Below the pieces are notes generated by a model. It did no database searches and was not told the DNA's origin. It was given only the letters and a program-made list of their open reading frames with translations. DNA of 6,509 bases from a bacterium (lineage in GTDB: Bacteria; Verrucomicrobiota; Verrucomicrobiae; Limisphaerales; J093). The stretch spans positions 1-6,509 of the forward strand of contig JAKCAB010000672.1 in assembly GCA_021839785.1 (NCBI GenBank), read 5' to 3'. Position numbers and translations under genes: made by a program. Of the stretch, positions 1 through 5,810 are shown piece after piece; positions within the stretch are counted from its first letter, which is position 1; every line of letters starts with the position of its first letter.

Positions 1-2
1 AC

Positions 3-326
3 CCCGACGCCGACGGCTTGCCGAACCTTCTCGAGTACACGCTCGGCTCGTGGCCCAACCACACCGACCCCGATCCCGTCCGGATCCTTAAGCCGGTGGT
101 CGCGGGTGAATTCACGCTTGCGTTCGAGGACTCGGCGGTCGCCACCGACGTGGAGTACGTCTGGCGGGATTCGACTGACTTGGTGGCTTGGAGTGAGGCC
201 GTCCCGACTCTAAGCAGTGCGAAACCCGCCGCCGATCCGGCGAAGACCCGGCTCGAATTCACCTTCGAGACCGGCAGTCCCCAACGCTATTACTCGCCCG
301 GCGCGCGCCTGCTCACCGCGCCTTGA
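3..326 (+). CDS. C-terminal fragment of a secreted protein with DxDGLPN(x)LEY motif
   Basis: This frame is open from the left edge and ends at TGA 324-326, so the start lies outside the window. The visible 107 codons open with PDADGLPNLLEYTLG, an Asp-rich Ca-binding-like motif (compare thrombospondin type 3 or dockerin-like loops). A ~75-residue tail follows with the segment 'YVWRDSTDLVAWSEA' and an ending 'RYYSPGARLL'. From family knowledge, this D-x-D-G-L-x-N-x-x-E-Y plus 'STDL..W' arrangement is a recurrent C-terminal module of large secreted proteins in Verrucomicrobiota, where the upstream part can be of many types. The function of the whole protein cannot be told from this piece. It converges on the SGNH/TPR gene with a 46-base gap that holds no convincing terminator. 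The internal ATG-less start at 18 (TTG) is only a consequence of the window edge. Confidence 0.75.
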   Translation, partial: PDADGLPNLLEYTLGSWPNHTDPDPVRILKPVVAGEFTLAFEDSAVATDVEYVWRDSTDLVAWSEAVPTLSSAKPAADPAKTRLEFTFETGSPQRYYSPGARLLTAP

Positions 327-372
327 GCGGTTCGACCGAAGGCAAGACCGACCCGCTCCCGCGTTCGCGACG

Positions 373-2676
373 CTACTTCTCAGGTTGCTTCAACGACGCG
401 ATGAAATCGAGTTGCTGGCGTGCCTTCTGGTTTTGCGGATCGAGCCGCAGCGTTTCCTGAAACTCCGTGCTCGCTTTCTGGTACAGGCCCAGCCGTGCCA
501 ACGCCACGCCAAGGTTGAGGTGACCCAACGCAAAGTCGGGCCGCAACTGCGTGGCCGCTTCGAACTCGGCGCGGGCCGCCTCCACTTCGTTGGTCATGGC
601 GAGTTCCACGCCCAGGAGATAACGCGCCTCCCAGAAGTTCGGCCGCAAGCGCGCGGCGTCGCGGAGTTCCGCGAGCGCTTCCGGGCGGTGGTTCTGCGCC
701 GCCAGCACATCCGCCAGGTAAAGCCGCACGCGGGCGTGGTCCGGCTGCTGCTTGAGCACCGCCGCGAACTCGACCCGCGCCTCGTCGAGCCGCCCTTGTT
801 TGAACAAGGCTCGCCCCAGTTCGACCCGCGCGTCGCTGAAGTCCGGTCGCCGCTTCAACACTTGGCGGAGCAAACCCTCCGCATCGTCGGGTCGCCCCAG
901 GCGGATCGCCAGGCGGGCCAACTGGTACGCGGGGCCGAGATGTTGTGGCAGCAACTGGCGTAGTTCCTCCCAGACCTTGTACGCTGAGGCCTGGTCGCCC
1001 GTCGCTTCGAGGAATTCCGCGAACCCTTCGCGCAGGTGGAAGTCGTCCGGCGCCGCGGCGCATGCCGCCTGGTAGCGCTGGCGCGTCTCGGCCACGGACT
1101 CGGCGCGGAGACCTTGTCGCGTGGCGGCGAGTTCGCGGCGCAGATGAGCGATGCACGCGCCGTTGTTGATCCGGTTGGTGAACGGCGCGTCGCCGAGCCG
1201 CAACAGCATCGCTTCCTCGGCGGCGGCGCGGTTCCAGTCCGTCAGTCCGAGATCCTGTGCACACCGCGCCTCGCCGGCCCACTGGGCTTGTGCGCCTTGC
1301 CGGATCCAGGCGGGCAAGGCCGGCGCGACCGCGTTGGCGAAGGCGCGAGCCAGCCGGTAGTTGCCGGCGAAGTTCAGGTGAACGTGTTCGTAAAAAGACT
1401 CCTCACCGGGAATGCCGGTCGCGGCGGCGGGCCCCAACGCGGCCTCCGCGTCCACCAAACGCACGCCTTCAGCCGCGTGGTGCGAAGCCACCTCGGCGAT
1501 GATGCGGTTGAGGCGCGAGTCGGCGCGAAAGGGCAGGGCATCCAGGTCGCGCGCCAGGATGAGCGACTGCGCCGCCTCCGCGCGGTTGGTCAGGCCCAAG
1601 TCCGCGGCTCCGAGTTCGTAGTAAAGTTCTGCGCAGTTCGTCGCGCTTTTCAAGGCTTCCAGGCTCAGCCGGCGCGCCTCCGCGAAATTCTGGCGGACCA
1701 ACGCGCCCAGCAGGTCTTTGCGGAGCTTCTTCCAGGCTTCCAGTTCCGCGTCGCTCAGACCGGTCGGTTCGGCCGAAGCGAACGGCGCGCAATCTTTGAG
1801 GTTGCTCGCCACGGTGCTGAGGATCACCTGCGCCTTGGCGTCGAGGCCAGCGCGCACGATGTCCTCCAAGTTGGCCTGGAAGCTCCGGTAAACGGTTTCT
1901 TTGCGCGGATCGCCGGGCGGCACCTTGTTTTCCACGAACATTTCCATGCCGCCCCAAGTTCCGGCCGGAGCGCCCGCGCCGCCCAGCCGCGTCAGCAGCG
2001 CGTTCAGGACCTCGCCCAAGCGGGTGGATTTCAACGCGAGTGACGCGCGCACCCAGGCGAGCGAAGGCGCCTTGGGTCCGAACACGGTGCCGGCGCCGAA
2101 CGGGCCCACCATCTCGTTGTTGCCGGCATAAACGATCCACAAGTCCGCGTTGAGCCCTGCGAGTTCGCGGGCCATGAGCCGGAGCACGTGCGAATTGATG
2201 GCCGTGATGGCGGCGGGAATCACCTCGAAGCGCGCCTGCGGATAACGCTCCCGCAGCAGAACCTCCAGGTAACGGCTCACGCCGTAGGCTGGTTTCGGAT
2301 CGCCCAAGGCCGCCGATTCGCCGAACAGAAAGATGCGGACGGTGTTGGTGGCTTTCCGTTCCGTGAGCACTGTCGGCGGTGGGGTGCGCGCCATCGCCGG
2401 CGGGAAGAAGCGAAAGCCAAAACGGTCGTTGTCCACCAGCGCCTCTTTCCCGTTCACCGTGGCCGGGATCAGGTAGCTCGTGGGGTAACCGTAGCCGAAG
2501 AGTCGCAGCGCCAGCTCCGCGATCGCCAATAACCCGAGCGGCACCAGCACCACGGCCAGCAGCCGGAACAGCCCCGCCCGCCACCTCGGAACGTTGCCGC
2601 GCGCGGAGGTCTTACCGGCCGGCCCGGGATGCGCCGTGCCGCCCGCTCTTTTGGTCTTCGCCGCTTTGCGTTTCAA
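373..2676 (-). CDS. membrane-anchored SGNH-hydrolase-like protein with C-terminal TPR repeats
   Basis: With the chosen TTG start at 2676 the product is 767 residues. A basic N-terminus (KRKAAKTKR) precedes one hydrophobic helix at about residues 36-57, so the rest should face the periplasm. An SGNH/GDSL-type domain follows: VRIFLFGESAALGDP (113-127, candidate nucleophile Ser121), AITAINSH (156-163), YAGNNEMVGP (183-192, candidate Asn block) and FYEHVHLNFAGN (428-439, candidate Glu430-x-x-His433, where classical members have Asp-x-x-His). Residues about 582-750 form five consecutive 34-residue TPR units, each with a P-D/N type turn. Known SGNH proteins are esterases, acyltransferases or deacetylases; the substrate here is unknown. 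The frame stays open to an ATG at 2880, but the added 68 residues are Arg-rich and look like translated promoter DNA, and that ATG sits 38 bases from the divergent gene. The TTG has only a weak AGG about nine bases upstream. GTG codons at 2829 and 2820 are further alternatives. The domain call is strong; the start is moderate. Confidence 0.85.
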   Translation of the reverse strand: MKRKAAKTKRAGGTAHPGPAGKTSARGNVPRWRAGLFRLLAVVLVPLGLLAIAELALRLFGYGYPTSYLIPATVNGKEALVDNDRFGFRFFPPAMARTPPPTVLTERKATNTVRIFLFGESAALGDPKPAYGVSRYLEVLLRERYPQARFEVIPAAITAINSHVLRLMARELAGLNADLWIVYAGNNEMVGPFGAGTVFGPKAPSLAWVRASLALKSTRLGEVLNALLTRLGGAGAPAGTWGGMEMFVENKVPPGDPRKETVYRSFQANLEDIVRAGLDAKAQVILSTVASNLKDCAPFASAEPTGLSDAELEAWKKLRKDLLGALVRQNFAEARRLSLEALKSATNCAELYYELGAADLGLTNRAEAAQSLILARDLDALPFRADSRLNRIIAEVASHHAAEGVRLVDAEAALGPAAATGIPGEESFYEHVHLNFAGNYRLARAFANAVAPALPAWIRQGAQAQWAGEARCAQDLGLTDWNRAAAEEAMLLRLGDAPFTNRINNGACIAHLRRELAATRQGLRAESVAETRQRYQAACAAAPDDFHLREGFAEFLEATGDQASAYKVWEELRQLLPQHLGPAYQLARLAIRLGRPDDAEGLLRQVLKRRPDFSDARVELGRALFKQGRLDEARVEFAAVLKQQPDHARVRLYLADVLAAQNHRPEALAELRDAARLRPNFWEARYLLGVELAMTNEVEAARAEFEAATQLRPDFALGHLNLGVALARLGLYQKASTEFQETLRLDPQNQKARQQLDFIASLKQPEK

Positions 2677-2730
2677 CGCGCGCAGCCTATGGGGTCGCAG
2701 GCGGCGGGTGAAGCGAAACTGCGGTGACCG

Positions 2731-2758
2731 GAAGCGACGCCGATCGTGCGATCGCTTC
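2731..2758. repeat. inverted repeat GAAGCGA/TCGCTTC around paired CGATCG palindromes
   Basis: GAAGCGA at 2731-2737 is the exact reverse complement of TCGCTTC at 2752-2758. The 14-base interior carries the first CGATCG (2741-2746), and a second CGATCG (2749-2754) overlaps the right arm. It could be a protein binding site in the divergent promoter region. Short palindromes are frequent in GC-rich DNA, so this is only suggestive. Confidence 0.4.
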
Positions 2759-2761
2759 GCG

Positions 2762-2784
2762 GTTTTTCGCCTCGACCGAAAAAC
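2762..2784. repeat. inverted repeat GTTTTTCG/CGAAAAAC, 7-base spacer
   Basis: Two perfect 8-base arms (2762-2769 and 2777-2784) flank a 7-base spacer. The A/T-rich cores stand out from the GC-rich surroundings, and the symmetry suits a dimeric repressor or activator operator between divergent genes. It is not followed by a T tract that would make it an obvious terminator. The operator role is inference. Confidence 0.45.
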
Positions 2785-2918
2785 TTGTTTGCGCCGTCGG
2801 GCCGGCTTGTCAGACTCCACGCCATGCACGCCTCGTCCTGTCTGGAGTGAACCCGTCGGGTCGCCCCGCCGAGGTGGCATCGTTCAAAAAGCAAACCCAT
2901 CACGCCTGTCGCTGCATT

Positions 2919-4082
2919 ATGAAACGAAGCTGGATCGCTGGACTCGCAATCGCTCTGGCCGGGGGCCTGTCGGCCTTCGCGGCCGAGCGTTCCTTCAACG
3001 GCCTGAACCTGGGCCTGGGCAACCTCTACCGGCTGTCGGACGCCAAGACGCGTTCGATCAGCCCGGAAAATTTCACCGGCGAAAAAGGTAAAGCCGGCAT
3101 GTCCGTGGACGGTCCCGCCGCCGGCGCCGCGCGCGGTTTGGGTCAGGGCTGGAAGGTTTCGCCGTACGTGCGCGTGGGCGCGAAACAGACCTTCACCCTC
3201 GCCGATATCGAGGGGCCGGGCAGCATCCAGCACATCTGGTTGACGCCGGCGCCGCTGGACAAGACGCGGTACTTCATTCTGCGGTTTTACTGGGACGACG
3301 AGACCGAGCCGTCGGTCGAGGTGCCGCTGGGCGACTTCTTCGCCTGCGGTTGGGCGAAATATTGCCAGATCGGCAGCCTGCCGGTCTGCGTGAACCCCGG
3401 CAGCGCCTTCAATTCGTACTGGCAGATGCCGTTCCGGAAGAAGGCGAAGGTCACGTTGGAGAACCTCGATGACCAGACCATGACGATCTACTACCAGATC
3501 GACTACACACTGACCCGCGTGCCGGAGGATGCGGCATACTTCCACGCCCAATTCCGGCGCGAAGATCCGCTCAAGGCCAAGGGCCAGTACACCATCCTCG
3601 ACGGCGTGAAGGGCAAGGGCCAGTACGTGGGCACCTACCTCGCCTGGGAGGTGCACAGCACCGGTTGGTGGGGCGAAGGCGAGATCAAGTTCTTCATGGA
3701 TGGCGACACGGAGTTCCCGACGATTTGCGGGACCGGGACCGAGGATTATTTCTGCGGCTCGTACAACTTCGACACCACCGCTCCGGATGGCAAACGGCGC
3801 TACACGGAATTCAGCACGCCGTACACCGGTCTGGCGCAAGTCATCCGGCCCGACGGCTTGTACGATTCCCAGACGCGCTTCGGTCTGTACCGCTGGCATA
3901 TCACCGACCCGGTGCGGTTCGACCAGGATTTGAAGGTCACGATCCAGGCGCTGGGCTGGCGCAAGGACGGCCGGTACCTGCAACTCCAGGACGACATCGC
4001 CTCGGTCGCGTTCTGGTACCAGACGGAGCCACACGCGAAGTTTCCGCCGCTGCCGTCGCGCGACGAATTGGAACTGAAGTAG
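2919..4082 (+). CDS. exported DUF2961 / GH172-like glycoside hydrolase
   Basis: The product is 387 residues. The ATG at 2919 is chosen because it begins a clean signal peptide (residues 1-22: basic MKR, hydrophobic IAGLAIALAGGLSAF, cleavage near AFAA|ER), so the mature protein should be periplasmic or secreted. The frame is open upstream to 2724, but those codons give no plausible N-terminus. Hallmarks of DUF2961 appear in order: GPGSIQHIWLTP (99-110), FYWDDETEPSVEVPLGDFF (123-141), NSYWQMPF (165-172), GWWGEGEIKFFMDGD (249-263), GTGTEDYF (271-278), RFGLYRWHITDPVRF (320-334) and DIASVAFWYQ (359-368). Family knowledge: DUF2961 founded family GH172, whose characterised members act on difructose dianhydride I or on D-arabinofuranosyl linkages through two glutamates. 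Glu253 or Glu255 and Glu275 are the likely equivalents here (inference). Length fits a single catalytic domain. The substrate cannot be read from the sequence. The gene is divergent from the SGNH/TPR gene and convergent with the next glycosidase. Confidence 0.9.
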   Translation: MKRSWIAGLAIALAGGLSAFAAERSFNGLNLGLGNLYRLSDAKTRSISPENFTGEKGKAGMSVDGPAAGAARGLGQGWKVSPYVRVGAKQTFTLADIEGPGSIQHIWLTPAPLDKTRYFILRFYWDDETEPSVEVPLGDFFACGWAKYCQIGSLPVCVNPGSAFNSYWQMPFRKKAKVTLENLDDQTMTIYYQIDYTLTRVPEDAAYFHAQFRREDPLKAKGQYTILDGVKGKGQYVGTYLAWEVHSTGWWGEGEIKFFMDGDTEFPTICGTGTEDYFCGSYNFDTTAPDGKRRYTEFSTPYTGLAQVIRPDGLYDSQTRFGLYRWHITDPVRFDQDLKVTIQALGWRKDGRYLQLQDDIASVAFWYQTEPHAKFPPLPSRDELELK

Positions 4083-4106
4083 CCCGCCGCCCTTGGCCTT
4101 GCGGGC

Positions 4107-4118
4107 CGCTGGCCAGCG
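4107..4118. repeat. perfect 12-base palindrome CGCTGGCCAGCG
   Basis: This is a perfect palindrome between the stop of the GH172-like gene and the main terminator hairpin. As RNA it could form only a tight stem without a proper loop. It may help transcription end or be chance in GC-rich sequence. No function is claimed. Confidence 0.3.
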
Positions 4119-4139
4119 TGGCCGCCGGCTGAAAACGAC

Positions 4140-4172
4140 ACGCCCCGCCGTTCCTGGCGGGGCGTTGCTTTT
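4140..4172. terminator. bidirectional rho-independent terminator between convergent glycosidase genes
   Basis: ACGCCCCGCC (4140-4149) pairs perfectly with GGCGGGGCGT (4156-4165) across a 6-base loop, a 10-bp GC-rich stem. On + it is followed by TTGCTTTT, a usable U-rich tail for the GH172-like gene that stops 57 bases before. On the minus strand the stem is followed by GTCGTTTTC (from GAAAACGAC at 4131-4139), a weaker tail for the gene that stops at 4204. The convergent layout makes a shared terminator likely. Confidence 0.85.
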
Positions 4173-4203
4173 CGGTGGGTGCGATTCGCAGTCGGGCGCG
4201 TCG

Positions 4204-5349
4204 TCAGCGTTTGCCGGTGACGCGTTTGATGTAGGCGACTTCCTTCGCGTCGAACGGTGTGCCGTCGGTTCGGAAGAGGTCGTGGAACCAGACCGGCGGC
4301 TCGGCAGTGTAAGTCTTGTGCCAGCTATCCCACGGGTAAATCGTCTGGGTCTTGCCGGCCACGAAACCCCAGTTGTACGCGGCCACCTGCTGGTCTTTGA
4401 AGTAAGCCAGGATCGGATCGAACGTGCTGCCTGCCGGTCGTGCCATGTACTCGGTGCAGAGGATCGGACGATGATAGCGACGGAGTTGGTCCACCCGCTC
4501 CTTGACCTGGTCCAGGCCGCCGTAGTTGTGGAAGCTGATCACATCCGACTCTTCGACCATGACCCGCTCGATCGGCGACAGCTTGGCCGGGCCGGGCCAC
4601 GGACCGATCCAGAGGCCGGCGGTGAGCGGCTGGGTCGGATTCGCTTCGCGCGCCCAGGCAAAGGCCTTTTTGAGCAAGCGCAACGCCATCTCGGCCTTGT
4701 TGCGAATCTCGATGTTGGCGCCGCCGATGCCGTAGGAACTGCGGTTGTCGTTGTCCGGTTCGTTGAACAAATCCCAGGCGTGGATGCGTGGGTCGTTCGC
4801 GAAGTGCCGAATGATCCCGAAGACATAACCGCGCAATTCGTCGTGCCGGGCCGGGTCGCCGAGGATCGCCGTGCCGGGGCATTGGACCCAACCCGAGTTG
4901 TGTACGTGCGGCCGCGGGTCGCGTTGCCTGCCGGGGCGCGGTCGCGGATCCCAGCAGGCGTCCAGCGGGACAAACACCACGCCGATGCCGTGGCGGTCGG
5001 CGAGTTTCAAAAAGTGCTCGATCCGGGGCACAAAGCCGGCCTGGTCCTCCTGCCAGGGAATATTGTGCAGGAAGACCCGCACGCTGTTGAAACCGAGTTG
5101 CTCCGCCCAGCCCAGTTCGCGGTCGATGGTCCCGGGGTCGAACGTGTCTGGCTGCCACATCTCGAGTTGGTTGACGGCGGTGCTGGGGCTGAAGTTGCAG
5201 CCGGCCAGCCACGGCTTCCTGGCGTACCAGTCGTTGGCTTGGTCCTCGGTCCAACGGTCGCGGGCGAACGAATTGGCCGTCATGAAGCCGGCCAGCGCAA
5301 AGATAGCCAGGCGGAGAAAGGCAAGAGTTCTCAGGGCATTGTTGGGCAC
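4204..5349 (-). CDS. exported GH5-like (clan GH-A) glycoside hydrolase, cellulase/1,4-beta-xylanase-type
   Basis: The product is 381 residues from a GTG at 5349. That start gives a signal peptide (residues 1-29, LAFLRLAIFALAGFM core, cleavage near SFA|RD). The next in-frame ATG, codon 23, would destroy it. The mature part reads as one (beta/alpha)8 barrel: WYARKPWLAGCNFSPSTA (41-58), EQLGFNSVRVFLH (83-95), HGIGVVFVPLDACWDP (120-135), HAWDLFNEPDN (190-200, acid/base Glu197 in the Asn-Glu-Pro motif), DVISFHNYGG (269-278), RPILCTEYMAR (294-304, nucleophile Glu300), YNWGFVAGKTQT (325-336) and PPVWFHDLFRTDGTPF (351-366). Spacing of the two glutamates is normal for clan GH-A. Close relatives are often annotated as 1,4-beta-xylanase or cellulase-family, but substrate assignments in this group are mostly untested, so linkage specificity is open. 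No Shine-Dalgarno precedes the GTG. It likely acts on plant or algal polysaccharide outside the cytoplasm. Confidence 0.9.
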   Translation of the reverse strand: MPNNALRTLAFLRLAIFALAGFMTANSFARDRWTEDQANDWYARKPWLAGCNFSPSTAVNQLEMWQPDTFDPGTIDRELGWAEQLGFNSVRVFLHNIPWQEDQAGFVPRIEHFLKLADRHGIGVVFVPLDACWDPRPRPGRQRDPRPHVHNSGWVQCPGTAILGDPARHDELRGYVFGIIRHFANDPRIHAWDLFNEPDNDNRSSYGIGGANIEIRNKAEMALRLLKKAFAWAREANPTQPLTAGLWIGPWPGPAKLSPIERVMVEESDVISFHNYGGLDQVKERVDQLRRYHRPILCTEYMARPAGSTFDPILAYFKDQQVAAYNWGFVAGKTQTIYPWDSWHKTYTAEPPVWFHDLFRTDGTPFDAKEVAYIKRVTGKR

Positions 5350-5418
5350 GAATTCAGCAGGTGAGGCGCGGCCGGGTCAAGCGCCGTCAGGACCGCGACC
5401 GCGAGCCGGCGAGACCGG

Positions 5419-5434
5419 GCCAAGTCGGCTTGGC
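5419..5434. repeat. small hairpin GCCAAG-TCGG-CTTGGC
   Basis: Two perfect 6-base arms flank a TCGG tetraloop. No T tract follows on either strand, so it is not a standard terminator. It lies about 70-85 bases upstream of the GH5-like gene start and could belong to that promoter region. Chance is also possible. Confidence 0.3.
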
Positions 5435-5653
5435 GTGGCAGCACTCGCCCCCACAATCTGCGACGCTGATGCCCGCCGCGGCTCCGCCAGGCGATCGGTG
5501 TGCCAACGGACAATTCCAAGTAACGCTGCACAATCCCGGCGCCCCCTGGACGTTTCTGCGAGCAGATACACGCTGGCGAGGTGCGTCATAGAAACAGCAA
5601 AACGGGCCCGAGCGGACAGGGGTTCGGAGCCAGGTTTCCGACCGGAGAGTTCG

Positions 5654-5682
5654 TCCAAAGAGGTTCGATCCAAAGAGGTTCG
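5654..5682. repeat. tandem direct repeat TCCAAAGAGGTTCG upstream of cas10
   Basis: The 14-base unit TCCAAAGAGGTTCG occurs at 5654-5667 and again, identical, at 5669-5682, a period of 15 bases. A partial copy of its end (GTTCG) precedes it at 5649-5653, and another GTTCG lies at 5622-5626. The pair sits about 130 bases upstream of the cas10 ATG and just before an A/T-rich stretch (GAATTTTACAG, 5689-5699). Closely spaced identical units suggest a binding site for a regulator of the cas operon, but a simple slippage duplication would look the same. Unit length and spacing are too short for a CRISPR array. Confidence 0.6.
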
Positions 5683-5810
5683 GCTTGAGAATTTTACAGT
5701 GGTACGGAACAAACGGAACGCATCTCCATGGCAGTGTGCAACCAGTTTCCGGGTAGGTATTTGCTGTGCCGTAGGGAGGGCACATAACGGCTCACTTATC
5801 GCCACGAACA

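Larger units (their letters stand above)
2677..2918. promoter_or_regulatory. divergent intergenic region between SGNH/TPR gene and GH172-like gene
   Basis: This 242-base stretch separates two divergently oriented genes and must hold both promoters if the TTG start at 2676 is right. It contains two short inverted repeats (2731-2758 and 2762-2784) and two CGATCG palindromes eight bases apart (2741-2746 and 2749-2754). I could not find a convincing sigma-70 -35/-10 pair on either strand. No Shine-Dalgarno sequence precedes the ATG at 2919. The regulatory role is inferred from position and symmetry only. Confidence 0.5.
5350..5810. other. 461-base non-coding region upstream of divergently oriented GH5-like and cas10 genes
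   Basis: No convincing gene lies here. Frames open on both strands give Arg/Ser/Pro/Cys-rich translations with no domain character. The left half is GC-rich. The right half, from about 5580, is noticeably richer in A/T and contains the tandem repeat at 5654-5682. A small hairpin lies at 5419-5434. There are no CRISPR repeat units, tRNA or insertion-sequence ends that I can recognise. It must carry the promoters of both flanking genes. TTTACA at 5693-5698 resembles a -35 box but has no good -10 at the right distance. Confidence 0.6.

Noticed and set aside
327..372. Terminator between the first fragment and the SGNH/TPR gene
   Set aside because: GAGCGG (325-330) and CCGCTC (353-358) can pair, but the 22-base loop and absence of a T tract make this too weak to call.
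217..2043. Long + strand open frames (217-963, 1036-2043) opposite the SGNH/TPR gene
   Set aside because: They are antisense to a gene with clear TPR and SGNH motifs. Their translations are Arg/Gln/Ala-rich without domain character, as expected from GC-rich codon bias.
1469..2584. 371-residue minus-strand frame inside the SGNH/TPR gene
   Set aside because: Same-strand out-of-frame shadow, Arg/Gly/Ala-rich, no motif; the overlapping frame has the domains.
2724..2918. Upstream extension of the GH172-like gene to ATG 2724
   Set aside because: It would bury the signal peptide at residue 66 and translate the palindrome region.
2673..4034. 453-residue minus-strand frame opposite the GH172-like gene
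   Set aside because: Antisense to a gene with a signal peptide and DUF2961 motifs; the translation has no recognisable domain.
4093..5364. 423-residue + strand frame opposite the GH5-like gene
   Set aside because: Antisense to a clear glycosidase with NEP and TEY motifs; it also runs through the terminator hairpin.
5581..5810. CRISPR array near cas10
   Set aside because: The only repeat is 14 bases with a 1-base gap and two full copies. CRISPR repeats are roughly 25-40 bases with spacers of similar size.
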